Shown here piece after piece: positions 9,666 to 16,347 of a stretch of DNA of 27,566 bases; position 1 is the stretch's first letter; each line of letters begins with the position of its first letter. This DNA is from Pseudomonadota bacterium (GTDB lineage Bacteria; Pseudomonadota; Alphaproteobacteria; Sphingomonadales; Sphingomonadaceae): positions 1 through 27,566 of the forward strand of contig JAEWBB010000022.1 of the NCBI GenBank assembly GCA_023391375.1, read 5' to 3'. The position numbers and the translations under genes are program-made. The notes under the pieces were generated by a model that was given only the letters and a program-made list of their open reading frames with translations, searched no databases and was not told the DNA's origin.

Positions 9666-10337
9666 TTAGAAATCGACCTTGTCGTAGTGTGCCGGGGGCA
9701 CGATCACCTCCATCCGCTCGCCCAGCAGCGGGCGGAAGGCGGGGCGGCTCTTCATCACCGAATACCAGTCCTTGGTCTGCTTGTGCCCGCGCCAGTCGAG
9801 CGCGCCGAGATAGTCGATCACGCTCAAATGCGCCGCGGCGGTGAAGTCCGCGAGGCTCAAGGAGGCGCCCGCCATCCAGCGGCGGTGGTCCAGCAGGTAA
9901 TCGAGATAGTCGAGGTGGCCGTTGGCGATCCGCATCGCCTCGCGCAGGATCCGCGTGTCGGGGCTTTCGCGGCTGATCAGCCGCTTGCGCATCCGCTCGT
10001 GCATCAGCGGCTCGACCACTTCGCGGAACAGCTTCTCGTCGAACCACTCGGTCAGCCGGCGGATTTCGGCGCGGGCGAGGGCGTTGCCGTGAATCATCGG
10101 CGCCTTTTCGACCGTCTCCTCGAAATATTCGCAGATCGGCTGGCTTCCGATCAGGGTCAGGCCGAGCTCGGTTTCGACCAGCACCGGCGTTTCGCCGGCC
10201 GGGTTGAGGTCGAGGAACTCGTCGCGCCGCTCCCACGGGTTTTCGCGGACCAGTTCATGCGCGACGCCCTTCTCGCCCAGCACCAGGCGGACCTTGCGGG
10301 AGAAAGGACAAAGCGGGAATTGGAACAGCTGCCACAT
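9666..10337 (-). CDS. Glutathione S-transferase family protein
   Basis: The 223-residue protein has the two-domain GST layout. The thioredoxin-like N-terminus (1-80) carries the CPFSRKVRLVLGEKG motif, with Cys10 where glutathione would bind, and NPAGETPVL holding the conserved cis-proline before the next strand. GSQPICEYFEE contacts the gamma-glutamyl part of glutathione. An all-helical C-terminal domain contains LSLADFTAAAHLSVIDYL, matching the N-capping box region of GSTs. CPFSRKVR resembles stringent-starvation/beta-etherase-like GSTs more than maleylacetoacetate isomerase (SxxxWRVR), so I do not call it maiA. Substrate is unknown. The ribosome site is weak. It is upstream of mreB on the same strand with a 140-base gap. 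Confidence 0.88.
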   Translation of the reverse strand: MWQLFQFPLCPFSRKVRLVLGEKGVAHELVRENPWERRDEFLDLNPAGETPVLVETELGLTLIGSQPICEYFEETVEKAPMIHGNALARAEIRRLTEWFDEKLFREVVEPLMHERMRKRLISRESPDTRILREAMRIANGHLDYLDYLLDHRRWMAGASLSLADFTAAAHLSVIDYLGALDWRGHKQTKDWYSVMKSRPAFRPLLGERMEVIVPPAHYDKVDF

Positions 10338-10395
10338 GATGAGCGGACAGCCTTAGCGCCGCGTGGCCGCCAGTCCACCGGCGGCAACGAAAAAA

Positions 10396-10860
10396 TTAAC
10401 GCCGCGGGTAGGTGGGGTCCGGCAGGTTAGCCGTCGCGCGCTCGATTTCCTGCTGCAGCTGGCCGGCGGCGGCGAGCATGCCGGGCAGCGCGTTGGCCAG
10501 CGCGTTGCCCATGACCTGCATCTGCGCGCCCGACATGGCGACGTCGCGCTCGATACGCGCCGCTTCCTGCGGCCCGCCGACACTGTCGCCGACGGTCCGG
10601 CGCCGGTCGGCCGCGGTCGGCGCGCGGCCTTCGACCGCGGCCTCGATCTCGCCCACCGGCATGTTCATGATGGCGCGGGTCAGGGCGCCGCTCACCCGGC
10701 TCATCGCCTGGGCGGTCGACGGATCGCGAAGCGCCCGCTGCGCGGCGGCGAGCTCGTCCTGCGACGCTTGCGGGTATTGCGGAGCGTAGGGCGGGGCAGC
10801 CTGGCCGGCGGCCATCGCCGGGGTCGCGGCAAGGGCGAGAAGTACGGGGATCCAACGCAT
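10396..10860 (-). CDS. Small periplasmic hypothetical protein
   Basis: This 154-residue protein starts at ATG 10860 with GGGAGG seven bases upstream. The first 18 residues (MRWIPVLLALAATPAMA) are a clear signal peptide with an AMA-A cleavage site. The remainder is predicted mostly helical and Ala/Gln-rich, with one segment (SRVSGALTRAIMNMPVGEIEAAVEG) and another (MGNALANALPGMLAAAGQL) that look like amphipathic helices. No cysteines or catalytic motifs are visible. It lies between the GST gene (58-base gap) and uppP (75-base gap) on the same strand. I cannot assign a function. Confidence 0.78.
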   Translation of the reverse strand: MRWIPVLLALAATPAMAAGQAAPPYAPQYPQASQDELAAAQRALRDPSTAQAMSRVSGALTRAIMNMPVGEIEAAVEGRAPTAADRRRTVGDSVGGPQEAARIERDVAMSGAQMQVMGNALANALPGMLAAAGQLQQEIERATANLPDPTYPRR

Positions 10861-10935
10861 GACTATCCTCCCGGCGATTCGCTAGGTCAGGCTTAGGCTC
10901 TACTTTTCAGGCGCTTAGCGCAAGCTGAACGCCGA

Positions 10936-11757
10936 TCAGCGCGCAGCGAGCCAGACCAGCGCGCCCGCGCCGGCGACGATCCGGTACCAGCCGAACGGGG
11001 TGAAACCGTGCTTCTTGATGAAGGCGAGGAAGGCCTTCACCACCACGAAGGCGACGACGAACGACACTGCCGCGCCGATCAGGATGTTGGTGCCCATGCC
11101 CGCGCCAAGCTGGTCGTGATGCTTGGCCAGCTGCAGCACCGTCGCGCCGGCCAGCGTCGGCACGGCGAGGAAGAAGCTGAAGTCGGCGGCGGTCTTGCGG
11201 TCGATGCCCAGCGCCACCGCGCCCATGATCGTTGCGCCAGACCGGCTGACGCCCGGGACCATGGCGAGGCACTGGACGAGGCCGATGATGACGGCCTGCT
11301 TCAGCGTCACGTCGGCCACCATCTGCGCCGGATGCTCGACTTCCGGCGCGGGCTTGGGATGGACCATCCGCTCGACCAGGATGATGGCGATGCCGCCGAC
11401 GATCAGCGCCCAGGCGACGACCGTGGCGTTTTCCAGCATCGCGTCGATCTGGTCGCCAAAGGCGAGCCCGAGGATCACGGCCGGGAAAAAGGCGATCAGC
11501 AGGTTGCGGGTGAAGCGCAGCGCCACGGGCTCCATCCGAAACAGGCCGGTCAGCACGCTCCAGAACGTCTTCCAGTAGATCAGCACGATGGCCAGGATCG
11601 CGCCGGGCTGGATGGCGACGTTGAACAGCGCCCATTTCTCGGCATCGAAGCCGAGCAGCTCGGTGGCGAGGATCAGGTGGCCGGTCGACGAGACCGGGAG
11701 ATATTCGGTGAGCCCCTCGACGATGCCGAGGAGGAGGACCAGCAGCAGGACAGGCAT
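10936..11757 (-). CDS. uppP: Undecaprenyl-diphosphatase
   Basis: UppP dephosphorylates undecaprenyl pyrophosphate at the periplasmic face of the inner membrane, regenerating the lipid carrier for peptidoglycan and O-antigen; overexpression gives bacitracin resistance. The 273-residue polytopic protein has the family motif GIVEGLTEYLPVSSTGHL (11-28, with Glu14 and Glu18) and the second motif PGVSRSGATI (168-177, Arg172). About seven or eight hydrophobic segments span the chain. The frame is open far upstream, but the start must be ATG 11757, which begins the UppP homology. It overlaps the epimerase stop by one base (TGATG), so translation is coupled. Confidence 0.95.
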   Translation of the reverse strand: MPVLLLVLLLGIVEGLTEYLPVSSTGHLILATELLGFDAEKWALFNVAIQPGAILAIVLIYWKTFWSVLTGLFRMEPVALRFTRNLLIAFFPAVILGLAFGDQIDAMLENATVVAWALIVGGIAIILVERMVHPKPAPEVEHPAQMVADVTLKQAVIIGLVQCLAMVPGVSRSGATIMGAVALGIDRKTAADFSFFLAVPTLAGATVLQLAKHHDQLGAGMGTNILIGAAVSFVVAFVVVKAFLAFIKKHGFTPFGWYRIVAGAGALVWLAAR

Positions 11758-12698
11758 CAGGCGGCTTTCGCCTTGGCGAAACGTCCGCCTTCCTTGTAGC
11801 GCGCCAGCCATTCCGGCCCGATCGCGTCCAGCGTCACCGGCTCGATGCCGAACGCGTCGAGACCGTTCTTGCCGGCCACGACATTGTCGCGCTGGAGCAT
11901 GATCCACTGGTCGCGGGTGATCGGTGCGCCGGGCAGGAAGCCGACCATCGACAGCAGGTTGCCGGCGATGTCCGGCAGGTCGACGAAGTTGGGATGGACG
12001 CTGGCCAGCGCGGCGATCTTCTCGTTCAGCGCGCGCATCGTCATCACTTCGGGGCCGCCGACGTCGAACGTCTTGCCACCGAACGTGGCCGGCGCCTTGG
12101 CCGCGGCGACGATCGCCCGGGCAAGGTCGGCCACCCAGATCGGCTGGAACCGCGTGCCGGATGCGAGCAGCGGCGTCACCGGCAGCGCCGCCATGCGCGC
12201 GAAGCGGTTCGTGAAATCGTCTTCCGCGCCGAACACGACGCTGGGGCGGATGATGGTCGCGTGGGGGAAGGCGGCGCGGACCGCGGCCTCGCCCTGACCC
12301 TTGGTCCGGGCATAGGTCGATTCGCTGTCGGCATCGGCGCCGATGGCCGAGACATGGACCAGTGCGCTCGCGCCGGCGTCCTTGGCCGCCCTGGCGATCG
12401 CTTCGGCACCCTTGACGTGGACCGCGTCGAGGTCGCCGCCGAAGCTGCCGACCAGGTTGATCACCGCGCTGGCACCGGCGACGGCCGGGGCGATGCTCGA
12501 CGGGCGGGCGATGTTGCACTGGACGAAGGCCAGCTGCCCGACGCCGGCGAGCGGCTGGAGAAAGTAGGCGCGGCGCGGATTGCGCTCGGCGACGCGGACG
12601 CGAAGGCCGGCCTTCAGCAGCTGCTCGCAGACGTAGCGACCGACGAATCCGCCGCCGCCGAACACGGTGACGATGGGGGGCACATTGTCGATGGGCAT
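11757..12698 (-). CDS. NAD(P)-binding epimerase, complex I NDUFA9-like
   Basis: The 313-residue protein is an atypical short-chain dehydrogenase. The Rossmann motif VFGGGGFVGRYV is at 12-23, followed by VINLVGSFGG (about 84-93), VHVSAIGAD (118-126) and YARTKGQGE (132-140) with the Tyr-xxx-Lys pair. This pattern is that of the NDUFA9/complex I 39-kDa-like family found in alphaproteobacteria, which often binds NAD(P)H structurally and may have no free substrate. ATG 12698 is chosen because it begins the homology. A longer open frame to 12932 would run through the tRNA gene. The gene is coupled to uppP by a one-base stop/start overlap. Confidence 0.88.
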   Translation of the reverse strand: MPIDNVPPIVTVFGGGGFVGRYVCEQLLKAGLRVRVAERNPRRAYFLQPLAGVGQLAFVQCNIARPSSIAPAVAGASAVINLVGSFGGDLDAVHVKGAEAIARAAKDAGASALVHVSAIGADADSESTYARTKGQGEAAVRAAFPHATIIRPSVVFGAEDDFTNRFARMAALPVTPLLASGTRFQPIWVADLARAIVAAAKAPATFGGKTFDVGGPEVMTMRALNEKIAALASVHPNFVDLPDIAGNLLSMVGFLPGAPITRDQWIMLQRDNVVAGKNGLDAFGIEPVTLDAIGPEWLARYKEGGRFAKAKAA

Positions 12699-12733
12699 CG
12701 CGAAAATCCTGAAGCTTGCGAACGGGTCGGGCG

Positions 12734-12773
12734 GGCTTTGCGCCAGCGAAAAGCGCCTTGCAAGGCCAAAGCC
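12734..12773. repeat. Nested inverted repeats upstream of the epimerase gene
   Basis: GGCTTTG (12734-12740) faces CAAAGCC (12767-12773). Inside lies a perfect 12-base palindrome, GCCTTGCAAGGC (12755-12766). The region is 36-75 bases upstream of the epimerase ATG on the minus strand and upstream of the tRNA promoter on the other strand. It could be an operator or a leader hairpin; no T-run accompanies it. Confidence 0.3.
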
Positions 12774-12785
12774 TTCGAACTTGTG

Positions 12786-12815
12786 TTGACAGGTTCGCCC
12801 GCCCCCCGCTAGGGG
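12786..12815 (+). promoter_or_regulatory. Promoter for tRNA-Leu
   Basis: A perfect -35 hexamer TTGACA (12786-12791) is followed after 17 bases by CTAGGG (12809-12814), a weak -10 at the right distance. The predicted start is near 12821, about 20 bases before the mature tRNA 5' end. A strong -35 with a GC-rich -10 is usual for stable RNA genes in sphingomonads. Confidence 0.6.
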
Positions 12816-12841
12816 CCGCCGCCTACCCAAATGGTCCCTGT

Positions 12842-12928
12842 GCCCAGGTGGCGGAATTGGTAGACGCACCGTCTTCAGGTGGCGGCGCTGGAAACGGCGT
12901 GGAGGTTCGAGTCCTCTCCTGGGCACCA
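12842..12928 (+). tRNA. tRNA-Leu (anticodon CAG)
   Basis: The 87-base gene folds into a class II tRNA. The 7-bp acceptor stem pairs GCCCAGG with CCTGGGC, followed by discriminator A and an encoded CCA (12926-12928). The D arm is GCGGAATTGGTAGACGC. The anticodon stem pairs CCGTC with GGCGG around the loop TTCAGGT, giving anticodon CAG, which reads CUG leucine codons. The long variable arm (CGCTGGAAACGGCG) is typical of tRNA-Leu, and TTCGAGT is the T loop. A promoter lies upstream and an intrinsic terminator 12 bases downstream, so it is a single-gene transcription unit. Confidence 0.97.
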
Positions 12929-12939
12929 CCAAAACAACG

Positions 12940-12970
12940 AGCCAGTCCGGGGGACTGGCTTTTTTGTTTT
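12940..12970 (+). terminator. Rho-independent terminator of tRNA-Leu
   Basis: A 9-bp perfect stem (12940-12948 with 12952-12960) around a GGG loop is followed by TTTTTT and further T residues to 12970. It sits 12 bases after the tRNA. On the opposite strand the hairpin is followed by a weaker CGTTGTTTT tract, so it may also stop dctD transcripts. Confidence 0.9.
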
Positions 12971-13006
12971 GGTCCGCCGGATGGCGCCCAAGCCAACCGC
13001 GCCGCC

Positions 13007-13033
13007 AGCCAGTCCGGGGGACTGGTCTTTTTC
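13007..13033 (+). terminator. Second copy of the terminator hairpin
   Basis: CCAGTCC (13009-13015) pairs with GGACTGG (13019-13025) across GGG, then TCTTTTT. It is the hairpin part of repeat copy 2 and reads in the tRNA direction as a back-up terminator, shielding the end of the converging dctD gene. It has no T-run in the minus direction. Confidence 0.75.
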
Positions 13034-13059
13034 ATTCAATCCGCCGGAAGGCGCCCAAG

Positions 13060-14400
13060 TTAGCCTTCCCCGTCCCCTTTCCGCAACGCCGGCAGGTCGA
13101 GCTTGAGCCTCGCGACCTTGTCGTAGAACGTCTTCCTCGGCAGGCCGAGCCTGTCCATCGCCTGGCCGACATTGCCGCCGGTTTCCGCCAGCGCATCGGC
13201 GATCGCCACCGCCTCGAACGCGGCAACCCGCTCCTTGAGCGATCGCGGGGAGGCCATATCGCCGGCGTCCGAAGTCGCCTGGCCGAGCACGGCGGAGAAA
13301 GCATAGTTGCGCAATTCGCGGACGTTGCCAGGCCAGTCGTGGCGCCGCACGCGCTGCTGGACGGCCCGCGGCGCACGATAGTCGGGCCGGCCGAGCTGAT
13401 CCTTGGCCTCCTCGACGAACAAGTCGAACAGGAGCGCCGCATCGTCCTCGCGTTCGCGCAGCGGCGGGACCCGGATGCGGGTCATGGCCAGGCGGTGAAA
13501 CAGGTCGGAGCGAAACCGCCCACTGGCCGCCTCGGCCTCGAGGTCGACCTTGCTGGTGGCGACGACCCGAAGGTCGATCGGTTCGGGAAGCTCTGCGCCG
13601 AGCGGCTGCACCTCGCGTTCCTCGAGGACGCGCAGCAACTGGGCCTGCAGTCCCAGCGGCATGCTGTCGATCTCGTCGAGCAGCAGCGTGCCGCCGCTCG
13701 ACGCCGCGATCTGGCCGCGCCGCGCCATGCGGGCGTGGGAGATGGTGTCGGCGGCATGGCCGAACAGGGCGAGCTCGAAATTGCCTTCCGCCCAGGCCGC
13801 GCAATTGACCGCGACGAACGGCCGGCCGGCACGCGGCCCGAGCCGGTGCAGCAGGTGGGCGACCAGTTCCTTGCCGACCCCGGTCTCGCCCTCGACCAGC
13901 ACGTCGAGATCAGCGGCGGCCAGCTGGCGCGTCACCGAGCGCAGGCGGGCGACGGCGACGCTGGCCCCGACCAGCGGGCTGGCCGCATCGCTTGCATCGG
14001 CGGCCGCGCGAAGCTTCCGGTTCTCGATCTGCAGGGCGCGCCGCTCGATCCCCCGCTGGATCGATGCCGTCAGGTGGTCGGTGGCGAACGGCTTGCTGAG
14101 GAAGTCGAACGCCCCCGCCTTCAACGCGGCGACCGCCATCGCCACGTCGGCGTGGCCGGTGACGAGGATCAGCGGGATATCGGCGTCGATCGAGCGCACC
14201 GCGTCGAGGAACTGGATGCCGTCCATGCCCGGCAGCCGGATATCGGACACGATCACCCCGTCGAACGCGCCGCTGATCGAGCGCAGCGCGAGGTCGGCAC
14301 GGGGAAAGGCGGTGACGGTGAACCCCGCGATCTCCATCGCCTGGGTCGTTGCCCGGCGAAGTTCGTCGTCGTCCTCGACGAAGATCACCTGCCCGCTCAT
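13060..14400 (-). CDS. dctD: DctD-type response regulator with degenerate GAFTGA motif
   Basis: This 446-residue protein has the NtrC-family three-domain layout. The receiver (1-120) has phospho-acceptor Asp53 in IVSDIRLPGMDG and Lys103. The AAA+ domain (about 143-365) has Walker A GETGVGKE (171-178), Walker B GGTLLLDEID (236-245) and the arginine-finger region GRFRSDLFHRLA (294-305). A Fis-type helix-turn-helix ends the chain (GGNVGQAMDRLGLPRKTFYDKV). The sigma-54-contacting loop, normally GAFTGA after LFGH, reads DTISHA (218-223), so interaction with RNA polymerase-sigma-54 is doubtful although ATP binding looks intact. The gene overlaps dctB by four bases (ATGA). The pairing with a DctB-type kinase and divergent dctA supports control of C4-dicarboxylate uptake. 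Confidence 0.9.
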   Translation of the reverse strand: MSGQVIFVEDDDELRRATTQAMEIAGFTVTAFPRADLALRSISGAFDGVIVSDIRLPGMDGIQFLDAVRSIDADIPLILVTGHADVAMAVAALKAGAFDFLSKPFATDHLTASIQRGIERRALQIENRKLRAAADASDAASPLVGASVAVARLRSVTRQLAAADLDVLVEGETGVGKELVAHLLHRLGPRAGRPFVAVNCAAWAEGNFELALFGHAADTISHARMARRGQIAASSGGTLLLDEIDSMPLGLQAQLLRVLEEREVQPLGAELPEPIDLRVVATSKVDLEAEAASGRFRSDLFHRLAMTRIRVPPLREREDDAALLFDLFVEEAKDQLGRPDYRAPRAVQQRVRRHDWPGNVRELRNYAFSAVLGQATSDAGDMASPRSLKERVAAFEAVAIADALAETGGNVGQAMDRLGLPRKTFYDKVARLKLDLPALRKGDGEG

Positions 14401-16133
14401 CCGGCCTTCCTCAGGGTCAGGACAAAGGCCGCGCCGGCCTCGCCCGGGGCCAGGACGATGTCGCCGCCGAATTCGCGGGCGATGTCCCGGGCAATCGCCA
14501 GCCCCAGGCCGAGGCCGCCGGGCTTGGCGCTTTCGAAGGGGTCGAACAGCCGATCGCGGATCGCCGGGTCGACGCCCGGCCCATTGTCGGCGACGGTCAC
14601 CGCCAGCCCGCCGTCATCGTCCCCGACGCGCACATTGACGGCACCGTCGTCCTGGCCTTCGACCGCGTCGAGCGCATTGCGGACGAGGTTGATCAGCACC
14701 TGCTCCAGCCGCACCCGGTCGCCGAGCAGGCGGACCGCGCGCTGCTTGGCCGTCGCCTCGACGCCGACCACGCCGCGCGCGGCCTCGCCCATCAGCAGCA
14801 TCGTCCCGTCGAGGATCGAGCCGAGCGTCGCCTGCACCGGGCTGGGCGTCTTGCGGCGGGTGAAGCTTCGCAGCTCGGCGGTGATCGACCCGATCCGGTC
14901 GGTCAGCGAGACGATGCGTGTGAGGTTTTCGCGAACCTGGTCGCGCTCGTCGCGATGCAGCAGCGTCCGGCCGTTCTCGGCGAACGCGCGGATGGCGGCG
15001 ACCGGCTGGTTGATCTCGTGCGCCACGCCGGCGGTGATCTGTCCTAGGGTGCCGAGGCGGTTGGCGCGGGCCAGTTCCTCGCGCGCCAGCTGGAAGCGGG
15101 CATTGGTGTCGCGCAATTCCGTGGTGCGCTTCTCCACCTCGCGCTCAAGCGCCGCACGCGCTTCGCGAAGCAAACGCTGCTTCTCGCCTTGGCGGACGAA
15201 GGCCGCGGTCGCACCGGCGAGCAGCATCGCGACGACCAGGGCCCAGGAAAGCAGGGCGCTCCTCGCCGCGGCGAGGGGCGGGTCCATCGGCGCAAGATGG
15301 AACAGCCGCGCGCCCTCGATCGGGGCAGGCAATTCCGCGACTCGGTAAGGCGCGCCGCGTTCCGCGGTCCGGACCCGCGCCGAACGGCCGTCGATGTCCA
15401 GCGGCAGGCGGCGGGGCGGTTGGTTGCCGAACTGCAGGGTGCGGCGAGCGTCGGCCAAGGTCGCGGCGTCGAGCGGCGCGGTCGCCCCGAACCGCCAGGC
15501 CGGGACGCTGGTGGCCAGCACGACACCGTGCGGATCGGTGACGAAGGTCATGCCGGTGGCGCGGGCCCAGTTCGCTTCGACCCGGTCGAACTCCACCTTG
15601 ACGACGATCGCGCCGAGCTTGCGTCCCGCCAGGTCGACGCGCCGCGCGAGGTAGAGGCCGGGGCGGCCGCTGACCGTGCCCAGCGCGAACAATTCGGACG
15701 CCCCGCGCGCCATGGCGTCTTTGAAGTAGGGGCGAAAGCCGTAATTCTGCCCGACGAAGCTGGTCGGCAGCCGCCAGTTGCTGGCGACCCGCGTGCGGCC
15801 GTTGGCGTCGATCAGGTAGATCGCGGCGGCGTCAGTGCGCTGGGCGAGCTGCTCGAGTTGCGCATCGAGCCGGCGCTCGGCCGCGGGGTCCGATGTGGCG
15901 AGCACCGACGCGACGTCGGGATATTCGGCCAGCACGATCGGCAGCAGCCGGAACTTCTGCATTTCGCTGGCGAGCAGGCCGTTGTGGAGGCGCGCGGTCT
16001 GGACCGCCTCCGTGCCCGCTTCGGCGCGCGCCTTGCCGGCGGCCCAGCGCAGCCCGCCCCACGCTGCGAGTCCCGCCAGCAGCGAAAGCAGGATGCCCAG
16101 GAACAACAGTGTCTGGTGGCGCGACAGGGTCAC
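14397..16133 (-). CDS. dctB: C4-dicarboxylate sensor histidine kinase
   Basis: The inner-membrane sensor kinase has 578 residues from GTG 16133. Transmembrane helix 1 is at about 8-31 and helix 2 at about 292-312. They flank a periplasmic double-PAS (dCache) sensor of about 260 residues containing YLIDANGRTRVASNW and NYGFRPYFKDAM, the usual DctB ligand-domain phrases. A coiled linker (REARAALEREVEKRTTELRDTN) leads to the H box AGVAHEINQPVAAIRAFAENG with phospho-acceptor His372, then N box NLVRNALDAV, G1 DNGPGVD and G2 GGLGLGLAI. The frame can be extended to another GTG at 16181, but that would place two operator-like dyads inside the gene, so I prefer 16133; neither has a strong ribosome site. 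It overlaps dctD by four bases and is divergent from dctA. Confidence 0.9.
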   Translation of the reverse strand: MTLSRHQTLLFLGILLSLLAGLAAWGGLRWAAGKARAEAGTEAVQTARLHNGLLASEMQKFRLLPIVLAEYPDVASVLATSDPAAERRLDAQLEQLAQRTDAAAIYLIDANGRTRVASNWRLPTSFVGQNYGFRPYFKDAMARGASELFALGTVSGRPGLYLARRVDLAGRKLGAIVVKVEFDRVEANWARATGMTFVTDPHGVVLATSVPAWRFGATAPLDAATLADARRTLQFGNQPPRRLPLDIDGRSARVRTAERGAPYRVAELPAPIEGARLFHLAPMDPPLAAARSALLSWALVVAMLLAGATAAFVRQGEKQRLLREARAALEREVEKRTTELRDTNARFQLAREELARANRLGTLGQITAGVAHEINQPVAAIRAFAENGRTLLHRDERDQVRENLTRIVSLTDRIGSITAELRSFTRRKTPSPVQATLGSILDGTMLLMGEAARGVVGVEATAKQRAVRLLGDRVRLEQVLINLVRNALDAVEGQDDGAVNVRVGDDDGGLAVTVADNGPGVDPAIRDRLFDPFESAKPGGLGLGLAIARDIAREFGGDIVLAPGEAGAAFVLTLRKAG

Positions 16134-16150
16134 TGGCGGATTTCCACACT
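16133..16150. promoter_or_regulatory. Candidate DctD operator, weaker site
   Basis: The 18-base window CTGGCGGATTTCCACACT shares the 10-base core GCGGATTTCC, and 13 of 18 positions, with the rhizobial DctD consensus as I recall it (TGTGCGGATTTCCGCACA in this orientation). Its centre is 32 bases (three helical turns) from that of the stronger site, so both face the same side of the helix. It abuts the preferred dctB start. Confidence 0.45.
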
Positions 16151-16163
16151 TTGTTGCGCTGCA

Positions 16164-16183
16164 ATGTGCGAAAAACCGCACAT
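16164..16183. promoter_or_regulatory. Candidate DctD operator, strong dyad
   Basis: ATGTGCG and CGCACAT form a perfect 7-base dyad around AAAAAC. The inner 18 bases TGTGCGAAAAACCGCACA match the rhizobial DctD site as I remember it (TGTGCGGAAATCCGCACA) at 16 of 18 positions. It lies between the divergent dctB and dctA genes, about 165-180 bases upstream of dctA, where an upstream activating sequence would be expected. Confidence 0.6.
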
Positions 16184-16312
16184 CAAACGAAGAGCCCCCG
16201 CAAGTCTGGACAAGAAAAACCGAATTCTATCAACCACTTGGCCAATTATCGATTTCCGCTTTGTGGTGTCGGATGCCGTCATAGGATGCATGGGCGGGGC
16301 GCCGTGACAAGA

Positions 16313-16330
16313 GCGGAAAAAACATTCCGC
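16313..16330. repeat. Inverted repeat just upstream of dctA
   Basis: GCGGAA (16313-16318) and TTCCGC (16325-16330) face each other across AAAACA, ending 17 bases before the first possible dctA start. It has the same half-site letters as the DctD core but with six extra bases in the middle. It could be a local operator near the promoter or a leader hairpin. The rest of the 16184-16347 interval shows no clear promoter. Confidence 0.35.
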
Positions 16331-16347
16331 CGCACGGCACCATCGCG

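Larger units (their letters stand above)
12940..13059. repeat. Two tandem copies of a 53-base terminator-bearing repeat
   Basis: Copy 1 spans 12940-12992 and copy 2 spans 13007-13059, an exact 67-base offset. The first 19 bases (AGCCAGTCCGGGGGACTGG) are identical, a T-rich middle of 14 bases differs, and the tail (TCCGCCGGA, one mismatch, GGCGCCCAAG) is conserved. Copy 2 ends at the base before the dctD stop codon. The conserved tail beyond the hairpin shows that this is a repeated unit, not two independent terminators. Confidence 0.85.

Noticed and set aside
9666..10337. GST gene as the missing maleylacetoacetate isomerase
   Set aside because: It lacks the zeta-class SSxxWRVR active-site motif and is 12 kb from the homogentisate operon.
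11758..12519. Extended frame upstream of uppP
   Set aside because: The extra 250 residues are an Arg/Gly-rich shadow of the epimerase gene; the UppP homology starts at ATG 11757.
12699..12932. N-terminal extension of the epimerase frame to 12932
   Set aside because: It would cross the tRNA and its promoter; the Rossmann homology begins right after ATG 12698.
12823..13035. Minus-strand 70-residue ORF and longer frames running antisense through the tRNA gene
   Set aside because: The peptide is the reverse complement of tRNA-Leu and the terminator repeat; similar artefacts occur wherever this tRNA is mis-called as coding.
12964..15348. Plus-strand 794-residue open frame over dctD and dctB
   Set aside because: High-GC antisense shadow: Arg/Gly/Asp-rich composition without domains, opposite two intact kinase/regulator genes. 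The same applies to the long plus frames at 628-1899, 1924-3255, 3350-5248 and 5549-7435.
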